This document shows positions 43,823 to 54,928 of a DNA stretch of 64,000 nucleotides, piece after piece. Numbering within the stretch: the stretch's first letter is position 1; the number at the start of each line of letters is the position of its first letter. The stretch spans positions 62,001 through 126,000 of the forward strand of contig JAPSLO010000003.1 in assembly GCA_031180725.1 (NCBI GenBank). Direction: 5' to 3'. The notes beneath the pieces are model-generated. The model was not told the DNA's origin. It was given only the letters and a program-made list of their open reading frames with translations, and searched no databases. Source of the DNA: Roseomonas sp. (GTDB lineage Bacteria; Pseudomonadota; Alphaproteobacteria; Acetobacterales; Acetobacteraceae). A program made the translations under genes and the position numbers.

Positions 43823-45020
43823 CGGCCGCCCACCACACGCGCCATGCAGGGATTCCGCCCGATCCAGTAGCAGAGCTCGGCCGGGCGGTTGATCGCGTAC
43901 ACCGCCAGGTCGCAACGCTGGCCAGGCGCCAGCACGCCGCGGTCGTGCAGGCCCAGCGCCGCGGCGGCATTGCGGGTGACGCCGGTCAGCGCCTCCGCCA
44001 CTGTCAGGCGGAACAGGGTGCAGCCGAGGTTCAGCATCAACAGCAGCGACAGGGCTGGGGAGGAGCCCGGATTCATGTCCGTGGCCAGCGCCAGCCGCAG
44101 CCCTGCGGCGCGCATCGCGGCGATGTCGGGCTGGTGCTGTTCGCGGATGAAGTAGAAGGCGCCGGGCAGCAGCACACCCACCGTGCCGGCCTTCGCCATG
44201 GCGGCGATGCCCTGCAGGTTGGCATATTCGATGTGGTCGGCCGACAGCGCGCCGTAGCGGGCCGCCAGCTCCGCCCCGCCATCGTCGCGTAACTGGTCGG
44301 CATGCAGCTTCACTGGCAGGCGCGCGGCCTGCGCGGCCCGGAAGACCCACTCGGTCTGCTCCGGCGTGAAGGCGATGGCGGCATCGGTGAAGGCGTCCAC
44401 CGCATCCGCCAGCCCCTCGGCGGCAATGGCCGGCAGCATCTCCTCGGCCACATGGCGCGCATAGCCGGCGCCGTCGCCCGCATATTCCGGCGGCACCGCA
44501 TGGGCGGCGAGCAACGAGGTGACGATCGAGACCGGGCGCTCCCGCCCCAGCCGGCGCGCGGCGCGCAGCATCCGGGCCTCGGTCTCCAGATCAAGACCGT
44601 AGCCGGACTTCACCTCCACCGTGGTGACGCCTTCCGCCAGCAGCGCATCCAGCCGCGGCAGCGCTTCCCGCGCCAACTGTTCCTCATCCGCCGCGCGGGT
44701 CGCGCGCACGGTAGAGAGGATGCCGCCGCCAGCTTTGGCGATCTCCTCATAGCTGGCGCCTTCCAGCCGCATCTCGAACTCGCGGGCGCGGTCGCCGGCG
44801 AAGACCAGATGCGTGTGGCAATCGATCAGCCCCGGCAGAATCCAGCCGCCCGCGCAGGATGTGATGATGGCCGCGGAATCGGGCAGGTCGGCGCGGCGGC
44901 CCACCCAGGCAATCTGGCCGTCCTTGGCGGCCACGGCGCCGTCCTCGATGATGCCCAGCGGATCACCGCCGCGCGGCACCATGGTGCAGAGATGCGCATC
45001 CAGCCAGACGCGGTCGAAGG

Positions 45021-45024
<4 letters not shown>
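43819..45024 (-). CDS. hutI: Imidazolonepropionase HutI
   Basis: A 401-residue amidohydrolase, third step of histidine degradation: imidazolone propionate to N-formimino-L-glutamate. The metal motif is [19 protein letters not shown] near residue 68; [20 protein letters not shown] near residue 135, [27 protein letters not shown] and [21 protein letters not shown] are HutI landmarks. It overlaps hutH upstream and the thioesterase downstream by four bases. Confidence 0.95.
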
Positions 45025-46532
<1,508 letters not shown>

Positions 46533-46553
46533 GCGGTGCACCTGGACAGCCTG

Positions 46554-46579
46554 TCGCCGCCGCCCGGATGCGGCGGCGA
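46554..46579 (-). terminator. Hairpin between the dehalogenase-like gene and hutH
   Basis: A perfect 10-bp stem, TCGCCGCCGC and GCGGCGGCGA, encloses CCGGAT. It separates the dehalogenase-like gene from hutH on the same strand, suggesting that hutH has its own promoter. Confidence 0.5.
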
Positions 46580-46614
46580 TCGATGTTAACCCAGGTGGTA
46601 AGGGCGGAAAACGG

Positions 46615-47559
46615 TCAGGCGGCGGCCCGCGGTGCCTTGGCGTCGAAGAAGCCTTCGAACCACCGCAGCACATCGGCCGAGGCTTCCTCCGGCACGTAGT
46701 GGCCGCAGGGCAGGGCGGAGCCTGTGACCTCATTGGCGGCGAAACGGCGCCAGACCGCCAAGCAGTCGCCATGCACCTGGCCCGTGTGGCTGCGCTCGCC
46801 CCACAGCACCAGCAGCGGCATCTGCACGCGCTTGCCCGCCTCGTAATCCGCCTCGTCCATATCGGCATCTGTGGTGGCAGTGGCGCGGTAGTCCTCGCAG
46901 GAACCGCGGATGGTTTTCCAGGTGAAACAACGAACGTATTCATCGAAGGCGCGCGGATCGAAGAAGCCAAGGCCGATGCCGGGCTTGGACAGCTTGCGTT
47001 CCATGAACCAACGCGGATCCACGCCGGCCATCATGCGCTCCGGCAGGTCGAAGGGCTGCGCCATGAAGGGCCAGTGCCAGGACTTCATCGCCCATTTCTT
47101 GGACGCATTTCGCCAGACATGGACATTCGGCAGGATGTCCACCACCGCCGCGCGTTCCACCCGGTCCGGATGGTCCAGCGCCATCCGATGCGTTGTGCGC
47201 GCACCGCGGTCGTGGCCGGCAACCTGGAAGCTGCGGAAGCCGAGCTTTTCCATGAGCGCGACCATATCATTCGCCATGGCGCGGAAGGTGTAATTGCGGC
47301 TGCCCTCGCCCCCATCCTCCGGCCCGACGCTGTCGCCATAGCCGCGCAGGTCGGCAGCAACGACGGTGAACTTCTCCGCCATCTTCGGTGCCACGCGGTG
47401 CCAGGCTACATGGGTCATGGGGTTGCCGTGCAGCAGCAGCAGTGGCGGGCCATCGCCCTTCATGCTGTAGCGGATGCGCGCCGGGCCGAAGCCCTGGTCG
47501 GGTACTTCCATCTCCGCGGTGCGGAAGCCCGGCAGCAGCGCGGCAATGTTGTCGGTCAT
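46615..47559 (-). CDS. Alpha/beta hydrolase, fluoroacetate (haloacetate) dehalogenase-like
   Basis: A 314-residue cytoplasmic alpha/beta hydrolase. The nucleophile is Asp117 in AGHDRGARTTHRMALDHP, the acid Asp141 in VDILPN and the base His287 in CGHYVPEE. Arg118 and Arg121 match the carboxylate-binding pair, and His162-Trp163 in WHWPF plus Tyr224 in CEDYRA match the fluoride pocket of known fluoroacetate dehalogenases. Spacing from the nucleophile fits (acid +24, HW +45/+46, base +170). ATG at 47559 has GGAGAG seven bases upstream. It follows a Bug receptor gene by 19 bases. Related enzymes use other 2-haloacids, so fluoroacetate itself is not certain. Confidence 0.82.
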   Translation of the reverse strand: MTDNIAALLPGFRTAEMEVPDQGFGPARIRYSMKGDGPPLLLLHGNPMTHVAWHRVAPKMAEKFTVVAADLRGYGDSVGPEDGGEGSRNYTFRAMANDMVALMEKLGFRSFQVAGHDRGARTTHRMALDHPDRVERAAVVDILPNVHVWRNASKKWAMKSWHWPFMAQPFDLPERMMAGVDPRWFMERKLSKPGIGLGFFDPRAFDEYVRCFTWKTIRGSCEDYRATATTDADMDEADYEAGKRVQMPLLVLWGERSHTGQVHGDCLAVWRRFAANEVTGSALPCGHYVPEEASADVLRWFEGFFDAKAPRAAA

Positions 47560-47578
47560 CGAATGCTCTCCAGAACGC

Positions 47579-48568
47579 TCATTCAACCGTCAGGCCGGTC
47601 TCGCGGATCACCCGCGCCCAGTGCTCGCGCTCGCTGCGCAGGAAGTCGCGGAAGGCGTCGCCACGCAGATCGTGCGGCACCGCACCCTCGGAGGCGAGAC
47701 GATCCCGGATATCACCCGTGTTGATGGTCGCAGCACTTTCCGCTGCCATGCGTTCGATGATGGCGGGCTCCGTCCCGCGCGGCGCGAGGATGCCGTACCA
47801 GATCGCCGCGCGGTATCCGGGAAAACCCGCTTCGGCGACCGTCGGCACGTCGGGATAGCTGGCCACGCGCGTTTCCGTCGTCACGCCAAGCGCGCGGATC
47901 TGCCCCCCCTGCGCCAGCATGCCGGCAACGGAGGGGATGGAGGTGACGACGAATTGCGTCTGCCCACCGAGCAGTTCGTTCAACGCCGGCGCGGCGCCGC
48001 GGTAGGGAACGTGGATCAGATTGAGGCCAGCGGCGTGGCCGAACAAGGCGGCGCCAAGATGGCCCGCCGTGCCGTGTCCCGCCGAGCCGTAGCTGACCGT
48101 GCCCGGCCGAGCCTTGGCCGCGGCGACCAGGTCCGACAGCCGCTGGTAGGGCGAGTTGCCGGCGACCACCAGGATGAGCGGCGCGCGGGCGAGCAGCGCC
48201 ACGGGCTCGAGCGCCTGGTCCGGGTCCACCCGGAGGTTCGGGAAGAGGTTGGGGTTCACGACGATCGGGCCGTCGATGCCCCAGAGGAAGGTCGTGCCGT
48301 CGGGCCGGGCCGCGGCGACAAATTCCGTCGCCAGGTTGCCGGCCGCGCCGGTCCGGTTCTCCACCACGACCGGCTTGCCGACCCGCGCGCCAAGGCCGGT
48401 GGCGAAGACCCGCGCCAGCACATCGGAACCGCCGCCCGGCGCCTGGCTGACGACGAGACGCAGCGGGCGCGAGGGCCAGTCGGCGGCCCCTTGGGCGAGG
48501 GCGGGCGCAGCGAGGGCGCTGAGGCCGGCGCCGAGCATGGCTCGGCGCGCCAGAAGCGGCGTGGGCAC
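47579..48568 (-). CDS. Bug/TctC-family receptor
   Basis: A 329-residue periplasmic receptor with a GTG start and a signal peptide ending in ALAQ at about residue 26. RPLRLVVSQAPGGGSDVLAR replaces the usual PFAPGG, and GKPVVVENRTGAAGNLATEF, HVPYRGAAPALNEL and VPTVAEAGFPGY follow. It is co-transcribed with the fluoroacetate dehalogenase-like gene and divergent from a LysR regulator, so the three may form one regulated catabolic unit for a small acid. The ligand is inferred only. Confidence 0.87.
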   Translation of the reverse strand: MPTPLLARRAMLGAGLSALAAPALAQGAADWPSRPLRLVVSQAPGGGSDVLARVFATGLGARVGKPVVVENRTGAAGNLATEFVAAARPDGTTFLWGIDGPIVVNPNLFPNLRVDPDQALEPVALLARAPLILVVAGNSPYQRLSDLVAAAKARPGTVSYGSAGHGTAGHLGAALFGHAAGLNLIHVPYRGAAPALNELLGGQTQFVVTSIPSVAGMLAQGGQIRALGVTTETRVASYPDVPTVAEAGFPGYRAAIWYGILAPRGTEPAIIERMAAESAATINTGDIRDRLASEGAVPHDLRGDAFRDFLRSEREHWARVIRETGLTVE

Positions 48569-48631
48569 TGGTTCCTCCCGTTCTTTCCGCCGGTGCGGGG
48601 CCGGCGGCCGGAAGACTGGCGGGCGGGTCAG

Positions 48632-48647
48632 TTGCAGGCTATTGCAA
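48632..48647. promoter_or_regulatory. Candidate LysR operator in the divergent gap
   Basis: TTGCA-N6-TGCAA forms an inverted repeat about 47 bases before the lysR start, in the 125-bp gap shared with the Bug gene. Its size and place fit a LysR-type site. Confidence 0.45.
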
Positions 48648-48693
48648 AGATCAGCAGTCTGCTTCCATTTCCTGCAACCGTTGTTGGCGCCGG

Positions 48694-49641
48694 ATGGACC
48701 TCGACAAGCTCCGCACCTTTGTCCTGGCCGCCGAACGTGGCGGCCTGACGGCGGCCGGCGAGGCGCTGCATCGCAGCCTGCCGGCGCTGTCGCGCCGCCT
48801 CGGCCTGCTCGAGGAGGAACTCGGCGTCGCGCTGCTGGAGCGGCGTGGACGCCGGCTGGTGCTGACGCCGGCCGGCCGAACCTTCCTGCCGCGCGCGCGG
48901 CGGCTGCTCGACGATCTGGATGATGCGCTGCTCGGGCTGAAGGGCGCTGCGGGCGCCAGATTGGCCGGTAGCGTCGCCATTGCCTGCATTCCCAGCGCTG
49001 TGCGCCTCGTCAGCCGCGCCATCGCCGCCTTCGGCGCGGCGCATCCGCTGGTGCAGGTGCGGCTGCTGGACATGGCGACGAGCCGCGCCTTGGATGCGGT
49101 GGGGTCGGGCGAGGCGGAGTTCGGCGTGGCGCTCGCCGATCTCACCCATCCGGATGTCGTCTTCCATCGCCTCGTGGAGGACCGCTTCGCGCTGCTGGTG
49201 CCGCGTGGTCACCCGATGGCGCAACGCGATGAGGTCGGCTGGGCGGAATTGGCGGAGGAGCGGCTGATCGGCTTCTCCCGCCGCTCCGGCAACCGCGTTC
49301 TGATCGAGCGCGTGCTGGCGCCCCACGGCATCGGGCTGCGCCACGCGGTGGAGGTGGAGCACATGCTCAGTGCGGTGGACTTGGTCGAGGCCGGGGCGGG
49401 AGTCGCGGCGCTGCCGCACCTGGCGCTGCCGGCGCTGACGCCGCGCCTTGCCCTGGCGAAGCTGGTCGCGCCGGTGGTGACGCGCGATGCCGGGCTGCTG
49501 CTGCGCCAGGGGGCAACGTTGCCGCCCGCAGCGCAGGCGCTGAGAGCGGCGGTCGAAAGCGCCGCGGCGGCAGAGGCGGGTCAGCCCAGCATCGGCAAAT
49601 CCAGGCCGAAGCGGCGGGCGCAGTCGACGGCGATGTCATAG
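48694..49641 (+). CDS. LysR-family transcriptional regulator
   Basis: A 315-residue DNA-binding protein. The N-terminal helix-turn-helix is [45 protein letters not shown] (residues 1-45). The effector domain follows from about residue 90 ([22 protein letters not shown]). It faces away from the Bug/dehalogenase unit and probably controls it. Its last 61 bases overlap the 3' end of hutU on the other strand. The C-terminal tail is longer than usual by a basic stretch ([10 protein letters not shown]), so part of the overlap may be a recent extension. Confidence 0.92.
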   Translation: MDLDKLRTFVLAAERGGLTAAGEALHRSLPALSRRLGLLEEELGVALLERRGRRLVLTPAGRTFLPRARRLLDDLDDALLGLKGAAGARLAGSVAIACIPSAVRLVSRAIAAFGAAHPLVQVRLLDMATSRALDAVGSGEAEFGVALADLTHPDVVFHRLVEDRFALLVPRGHPMAQRDEVGWAELAEERLIGFSRRSGNRVLIERVLAPHGIGLRHAVEVEHMLSAVDLVEAGAGVAALPHLALPALTPRLALAKLVAPVVTRDAGLLLRQGATLPPAAQALRAAVESAAAAEAGQPSIGKSRPKRRAQSTAMS

Positions 49642-51248
49642 CCCGCATCGGCGTGGCGCATGACGCCCGAAGCGGAGTCGTTCCACAGCACGCGGGCCAG
49701 GCGGCGCGATGCGGCTTCCGTGCCGTCGCAGACGATCACCATGCCGGCATGCTGGCTGAAGCCCATCCCTACGCCGCCGCCATGATGCAGCGAAACCCAG
49801 GTGGCGCCGCTGGCGGTATTCAGCAGCGCATTCAGCAGCGGCCAGTCGGACACGGCATCGGAGCCGTCCAGCATCGCCTCGGTCTCGCGGTTCGGGCTGG
49901 CGACGGAGCCGGAATCCAGATGGTCGCGCCCAATCACCAGGGGGCCGATCTCGCCGCGCGCCACCATCTCGTTGAAGGCGAGGCCCAGGCGGTGCCTCTG
50001 GCCCAACCCCACCCAACAGATGCGCGCCGGCAGACCCTGGAATGCGATGCGCTGCCGCGCCATGTCGAGCCACTGGTGCAGATGCGGATCATCGGGGATC
50101 AGTTCCCGCACCTTGTCGTCGGTCCTGCGGATGTCTTCCGGGTCGCCGCTGAGTGCGGCCCAGCGGAAGGGACCGATGCCGCGACAGAAGAGCGGGCGGA
50201 TATAGGCCGGCACGAAGCCCGGGAAGTCGAAGGCGTTGTGCAGCCCTTCCTCCTTCGCCATCTGCCGGATGTTGTTGCCATAGTCGAGGACAGCGCTGCC
50301 CATGCGCTTGAAGTCCAGCATGGCCTGCACATGCGCCACCATGCTGCGCTTCGCCGCGGCCGCGACGGCGGCGGGGTCGGATTGCCGCTTCGCCTCCCAT
50401 TGTTCCAGTGTCCAGCCGGCGGGCAGGTAGCCGTTGGCGGGATCATGCGCGCTGGTCTGATCGGTGACGATATCCGGCACCACACCGCGCCTTACCAGCT
50501 CCGGGAAGAGCTCCGCCGCATTGCCTAGCAGGCCGACGCTGATCGCGCGCTTCGCCGCGCAGGCCTCGCGGATCATCTTCAGCGCGGTGTCGAGATCATC
50601 GGCGCGATGGTCGAGATAGCGCGTTTCCAGCCGCTTCTCGATGCGGCTCGGCTGGCATTCCACCGCGAGGACGCAGGCGCCGGCGAAGACGCCGGCCAGC
50701 GGCTGCGCGCCGCCCATGCCGCCCAGCCCGGCAGTCAGGATCCAGCGGCCGGCCAGACTGCCACCGTAATGCTGGCGCCCGGCCTCGGCGAAGGTTTCAT
50801 AGGTGCCCTGCACGATGCCCTGGCTGCCGATATAGATCCAGGAACCGGCCGTCATCTGGCCGTACATCATCAGGCCCTTGCGGTCCAATTCGTTGAAATG
50901 GTCCCAGCTCGCCCAGCGCGGCACCAGGTTGGAATTGGCGATCAGCACGCGCGGCGCATCGGCATGGGTGCGGAAGACACCCACGGGCTTGCCGGATTGC
51001 ACCAGAAGCGTGTGCTCCTCATCCAGCCGCTTCAGGACGGAGACGATGGTCTCGTAGCTCTGCCAGTCGCGTGCGGCGCGGCCGATGCCGCCATAGACGA
51101 CGAGCTCGCCGGGCTTCTCCGCGACCTCGTCATCCAGGTTGTTCATCAGCATCCGCATCGCCGCCTCCGTGGTCCATTGGCGGCAGGACAGATCGAGGCC
51201 GCGCGGGGCCCGGATGGCGGGGGCGTTGCGGAAGCGGGGATCGGTCAT
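49581..51248 (-). CDS. hutU: Urocanate hydratase HutU
   Basis: A 555-residue NAD-dependent enzyme, second step of histidine degradation: urocanate to imidazolone propionate. [32 protein letters not shown] (residues 31-62), [44 protein letters not shown] and [22 protein letters not shown] are family signatures. Length is normal. It stands alone, apart from hutH-hutI, about 2.3 kb upstream of them on the same strand. Its end overlaps lysR by 61 bases. Confidence 0.96.
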   Translation of the reverse strand: MTDPRFRNAPAIRAPRGLDLSCRQWTTEAAMRMLMNNLDDEVAEKPGELVVYGGIGRAARDWQSYETIVSVLKRLDEEHTLLVQSGKPVGVFRTHADAPRVLIANSNLVPRWASWDHFNELDRKGLMMYGQMTAGSWIYIGSQGIVQGTYETFAEAGRQHYGGSLAGRWILTAGLGGMGGAQPLAGVFAGACVLAVECQPSRIEKRLETRYLDHRADDLDTALKMIREACAAKRAISVGLLGNAAELFPELVRRGVVPDIVTDQTSAHDPANGYLPAGWTLEQWEAKRQSDPAAVAAAAKRSMVAHVQAMLDFKRMGSAVLDYGNNIRQMAKEEGLHNAFDFPGFVPAYIRPLFCRGIGPFRWAALSGDPEDIRRTDDKVRELIPDDPHLHQWLDMARQRIAFQGLPARICWVGLGQRHRLGLAFNEMVARGEIGPLVIGRDHLDSGSVASPNRETEAMLDGSDAVSDWPLLNALLNTASGATWVSLHHGGGVGMGFSQHAGMVIVCDGTEAASRRLARVLWNDSASGVMRHADAGYDIAVDCARRFGLDLPMLG

Positions 51249-51296
51249 GTGCTGGACGCTACCCGGTTCCCCGCTGCCGCAGAAGCCAGAACGCGT

Positions 51297-51620
51297 TCAG
51301 CAGCGGAAGGGCGGCGGCTGTTGGCCCGGCGGCCGATCCGGCCACCAGACCCGGCACTCGCCCGGTGGCGGCATGTGGCCGGGCGGCGCCGGCGCCATCA
51401 CCCAGGGCGGCGGAAGGCCTTCCGGCCCGTCCCAGCGCAAGCGACCGCGCTCGGCGCGTTCCCGCCACTCGCGCCGATCACGGTCGCGGTCATGATCGCG
51501 GCGCCATTCGCGCCGATCGCCGCAGCCATGGCCGCTTTCATCTTTCCAATCATCCGCCCGCGCGCCGCCCGCCGCCAACAGGGCGACGGCGAAGCAGGCC
51601 ATGCGAAGTCCGAAACGCAT
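51297..51620 (-). CDS. Small exported hypothetical protein rich in Arg, Asp and Pro
   Basis: A 107-residue protein. MRFGLRMACFAVALLAAGGARADD is a clear signal peptide. The mature part has an Arg/Asp/Glu-rich low-complexity stretch (REWRRDHDRDRDRREWRER, residues 37-55) and then a Pro/Gly/Trp-rich end with two Cys (ECRVWW and PPFRC). I do not recognise a family. ATG at 51620 has GAGGGG upstream. It lies between hutU and a Bug gene on the same strand. The stretch could be disordered or bind metal or a polymer. Confidence 0.55.
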   Translation of the reverse strand: MRFGLRMACFAVALLAAGGARADDWKDESGHGCGDRREWRRDHDRDRDRREWRERAERGRLRWDGPEGLPPPWVMAPAPPGHMPPPGECRVWWPDRPPGQQPPPFRC

Positions 51621-51713
51621 CACACGCCCCTCGCCAATTTCGCATTCCATCCGAGGCGCAGGACGTGGAGACGGCCGGGCCGGATCACGGCAATTCCGCG
51701 GCAGGAGGTGCGC

Positions 51714-52691
51714 TCATTCAAGCGTGATGTTGGCCGCCCGCACCACCTCGCCGTAACGACTGCGTTCGCGGGCCACCATTTCTCCCAGCGCGGCGGGGCC
51801 CATTGCCTCCACCGTCAGGCCCAGCGCCGCCAGGCCGCGCGCGCCCTCGTCGCTGCCCTGCACGGCGGCGATGTCGGCGGCGATGCGCTCGCGGATGGTC
51901 TCCTCCGTGCGGCCGGGGGCAAAGGCGGCGAACCAGGCCACCGCCTGCACACCCGGCAGGCCGGCCTCGGCCGTGGTCGGCACCTCCGGCAGCAGCGGCG
52001 AACGCTCCGGCGAGGTGACGGCCAGTGCCCGCAACCGGCCATCGCGGATGAAGGGCAGGGCGCCGGGCAGGTTCTCGAACATCACGGCGATGCGGCCGGC
52101 GGCGAGATCGACCAGCGCCGGCGCGCTGCCGCGATAGGCAACATGTTCTCCGGGCAACCCGGTCTCGCGCGAGAAGAGCGCACCGGAGATGTGGATCAGG
52201 CTGCCGCTGCCCGGCGAGCCATAGGTGAAGGGCCGCCCAGCGGCCTTCTGCGCCGCGACGAATTCCGCCATGCTGCGCAAGGAGCTGGAGGCCGGCACCA
52301 CCATGACATTCGGGATGGACCCCAGCATCGCCACGGCGGAAAGGTCGCGCGCATAGTCGAAACTCAGGCCGCGGTAGAGATGCGGACCCACCGTCATCAT
52401 CCCTGCGGCCGCGATCAGCAGCGTATGGCCATCCGGCTGCGCCTGCGCCACGACCGCTGCGCCGATATTGCCGCCCGCCCCGGTGCGGTTCTCCACGACC
52501 ACCGGATGCCCCCAGCGCGGCTCCAGCCCGCGGCCGATCAGGCGCGCAATGGAGTCGATGGAGGCGCCGGCCGCGAAGGGCACGATGAAGCGCACGGGGC
52601 GGCTGGCGGTGAAGCCCTGCGCCCGCGCCGCCAGGGGCAGCCCGGCCAGGGCAAGTGAGAACAAGGCGCGCCGTGACAGGGGTGTCGGCAT
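51714..52691 (-). CDS. Bug/TctC-family receptor
   Basis: A 325-residue periplasmic receptor. MPTPLSRRALFSLALAGLPLAARAQ is the signal peptide, following GAAACGAG. RPVRFIVPFAAGASIDSIAR, GHPVVVENRTGAGGNIGA, HVAYRGSAPALVDL and VPTTAEAGLPG are landmarks. The frame stays open for 1.4 kb upstream, but that stretch is antisense to hutF and is not coding. It lies between hutU and hutF. Urocanate or histidine as ligand is a guess from position only. Confidence 0.87.
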   Translation of the reverse strand: MPTPLSRRALFSLALAGLPLAARAQGFTASRPVRFIVPFAAGASIDSIARLIGRGLEPRWGHPVVVENRTGAGGNIGAAVVAQAQPDGHTLLIAAAGMMTVGPHLYRGLSFDYARDLSAVAMLGSIPNVMVVPASSSLRSMAEFVAAQKAAGRPFTYGSPGSGSLIHISGALFSRETGLPGEHVAYRGSAPALVDLAAGRIAVMFENLPGALPFIRDGRLRALAVTSPERSPLLPEVPTTAEAGLPGVQAVAWFAAFAPGRTEETIRERIAADIAAVQGSDEGARGLAALGLTVEAMGPAALGEMVARERSRYGEVVRAANITLE

Positions 52692-52811
52692 CTCGTTTCT
52701 CCGATGATGCAGTGCAGCGTGACGCAGGACGAGGCGGAGGTGAAGCCCGGTTGCGCAACGCCCACTTCTGGGCGATGCCTGCCGGCTCGCGAGAGAAGGG
52801 GGCGTTTCCTG

Positions 52812-54176
52812 ATGGCCAGCTTTCTCGCCTCCCGGGCGCTGCTGCCGGGTGGCTGGGCCTCGGATGTGCTGATCGAGGTGGATGCGGCGGGCGCGATCTC
52901 CGCCGTTACGCCGGGGCACCGGGGGCCCACCGGCACGGCGCGGCGCCTGCCGGGCCATGTGGTGCCCGGCGTGCCGAACCTGCACAGCCACGCCTTCCAG
53001 CGCGCCATGGCCGGCGGCGCGGAACGCCGCAGCCCGGCCGGGCAGGACAGTTTCTGGACGTGGCGGGAAACGATGTACCGCTTCGTCGGTCGTTTCTCGC
53101 CCGAGGATGCGGAAGCCGTGGCTGCGCAACTCTATGCCGAGATGCTGGAGCACGGCTTCACCAGCGTCGCGGAGTTCCACTACCTGCACCACCAGCCGGA
53201 CGGCAGGCCCCATGCTGACAGGGCGGAAATGGCGAAGCGCCATGTGGCGGCGGCGCGGCAAGCCGGCATCGGCATGACGATGCTGCCCTCGCTCTATCGC
53301 CATGGCGGCATCTTCGGGAAGCCGCCGCATGAGGGGCAGAGGCGTTTCCTGAACGACGTCGATGGCTTCTCCGCCATCGTGGAGGGCGTGCGGGAGGCGG
53401 TGGCGGGGGATGCGCAGTTCGCCGTGGGCCTGGCGCCGCACAGTCTGCGCGCCGTGACGCCGGAGATGCTGCACGCCGTCGCCGGGTTCCAGGGTCCCAT
53501 CCACATCCACGCCGCCGAGCAGCCGAAGGAAGTGGAGGAATGCCTGGCCGCCACCGGCCTGCGGCCGGTCCGCTGGCTGCTGGAGAACATGCCGCTGGAT
53601 GCGCGCTGGGTGCTGATCCATGCCACGCATCTCGACGATGCCGAAGTCATGGCGCTGGCCGCGACCGGCGCCGTGGCGGGGCTTTGCCCGACCACCGAAG
53701 CCTCGCTGGGCGATGGCATCTTCCGACTGCCTGACTATCTCCGCGCCAGCGGCCGCTTCGGCATCGGCACCGACAGCCATGTCGGCACCGCGCCGGCCTT
53801 CGAGTTGCGTCAGCTTGAGACCAGCCAGCGCCTGCGCGACCATGCGCGCGCCGTCGCCACGGCCGAGCAGAACCCGCATCCTGGCCGCACCCTGCTGGAG
53901 GCCGCGCTGCACGGGGGCGCGCAGGCTAGCGGCCGGGAGCTCGGCGCCATCGCGCCCGGCCTTCGCGCAGATCTGGTGGAGCTGGACGAGACGCATCCGC
54001 TGCTGCTGGGCCGGGAAGGGGATGCGCTGCTGGATGCCTGGGTGTTCAGCGGACAGTCGAATCCCGTGCGCAGCGTCGTCTGCGGGGGCAAGGTGGTGGT
54101 GGAAGGCGGGCGCCATGTGAAGTCCATGGCGATCCTGGACGCCTTCACCCAGGCGATGCGGAGGCTGATGGCGTGA
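52812..54176 (+). CDS. hutF: Formimidoylglutamate deiminase HutF
   Basis: A 454-residue amidohydrolase that converts N-formimino-L-glutamate to N-formyl-L-glutamate and ammonia, fourth step of the five-step hut pathway. The metal motif NLHSHAFQRAMAG near residue 57, TSVAEFHYLHHQP near residue 117, GLAPHSLRAV, IHIHAAEQPKEVEEC near residue 235 and GIGTDSHVGTAPAFELRQLE near residue 316 are landmarks. ATG at 52812 starts the domain. It overlaps the SDR gene by four bases (GTGA). The next enzyme, HutG, is not seen. Confidence 0.93.
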   Translation: MASFLASRALLPGGWASDVLIEVDAAGAISAVTPGHRGPTGTARRLPGHVVPGVPNLHSHAFQRAMAGGAERRSPAGQDSFWTWRETMYRFVGRFSPEDAEAVAAQLYAEMLEHGFTSVAEFHYLHHQPDGRPHADRAEMAKRHVAAARQAGIGMTMLPSLYRHGGIFGKPPHEGQRRFLNDVDGFSAIVEGVREAVAGDAQFAVGLAPHSLRAVTPEMLHAVAGFQGPIHIHAAEQPKEVEECLAATGLRPVRWLLENMPLDARWVLIHATHLDDAEVMALAATGAVAGLCPTTEASLGDGIFRLPDYLRASGRFGIGTDSHVGTAPAFELRQLETSQRLRDHARAVATAEQNPHPGRTLLEAALHGGAQASGRELGAIAPGLRADLVELDETHPLLLGREGDALLDAWVFSGQSNPVRSVVCGGKVVVEGGRHVKSMAILDAFTQAMRRLMA

Positions 54177-54928
54177 GCGGACAACTGGCCGGACAGGTCG
54201 CGATCATCACCGGCGGCAGCCGCGGCATCGGTCGCGCCATCGCGCTGCTTTTCGCGCGGGAAGGCGCGGATATCGGCTTCTGCCACCTGCACGATGCCGA
54301 AGGCGCGGCCGAGGTGGCGGCGCAGGTCGAGGCGCTGGGCCGGCGCGCCTTCCATGCCGCGCTGGATGTCGCGAATCTGGCGGCGCTGCGCGCCTTCCTG
54401 GATGGCGCGCAGGCGGCGCTCGGCCCCTGCGACATCCTGGTGAACAATGCCGGCATGAATCTCCGCGGGCCGATTGAGACGGTGACGGAGGAGATGTTCG
54501 ACCGCATGATGGCGGTGCATGTGCGCGCCGCCTTCTTCGCGGCGAAGGCGGTGTGGCCAGGCATGGTGGAGCGACGCAGGGGACGCATCATCACAACCGC
54601 CAGCCAACTCGCCTTCAAGGGCGGGGCCGGCATCGTGCCCTATTGCATGGCGAAGGCCGCGCTGGTGGGCATGACGCGGGCGCTAGCGCGGGAAGGCGCG
54701 CCGAAGGGCATTCTGGTAAATGCCATCGCGCCCGGCCCGGTGATGAGCGACCTGACGGCACAGAACGGGCCGGATTGGGCGGAGCGCACCGGCGCCAACC
54801 TGCCGATCGGCCGCGTCGGCCAGCCGGAGGAGATCGCGGCCGCCGCACTGCTGTTGGCCAGTTCGCCGGGCGGCGATTTCTTTGTCGGCGCGACGCTGTC
54901 GCCCAACGGTGGGGATGTGATGCATTGA
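54173..54928 (+). CDS. Short-chain dehydrogenase/reductase
   Basis: A 251-residue classical SDR. The cofactor motif TGGSRGIGRAIA is near residue 15, NNAGMN near residue 92, the catalytic Ser in TTASQLAFKG near residue 142 and the Tyr-Lys in YCMAK near residue 156. It is FabG-like and reduces or oxidises a keto or hydroxy group in the cytoplasm. A GTG start is coupled to hutF. The GNAT gene follows with TTGA overlap. Its substrate and any histidine link are unknown. Confidence 0.88.
   Translation: MSGQLAGQVAIITGGSRGIGRAIALLFAREGADIGFCHLHDAEGAAEVAAQVEALGRRAFHAALDVANLAALRAFLDGAQAALGPCDILVNNAGMNLRGPIETVTEEMFDRMMAVHVRAAFFAAKAVWPGMVERRRGRIITTASQLAFKGGAGIVPYCMAKAALVGMTRALAREGAPKGILVNAIAPGPVMSDLTAQNGPDWAERTGANLPIGRVGQPEEIAAAALLLASSPGGDFFVGATLSPNGGDVMH

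Noticed and set aside
52750-52759. GTTGCGCAAC palindrome before hutF as a HutC site
   Set aside because: It does not resemble the known HutC operator and a 10-bp GC-rich palindrome is expected by chance in this genome.
51714-54116. 800-residue minus-strand open frame
   Set aside because: Only its last part (51714-52691) is a Bug receptor. The rest is antisense to hutF, kept open by high GC.
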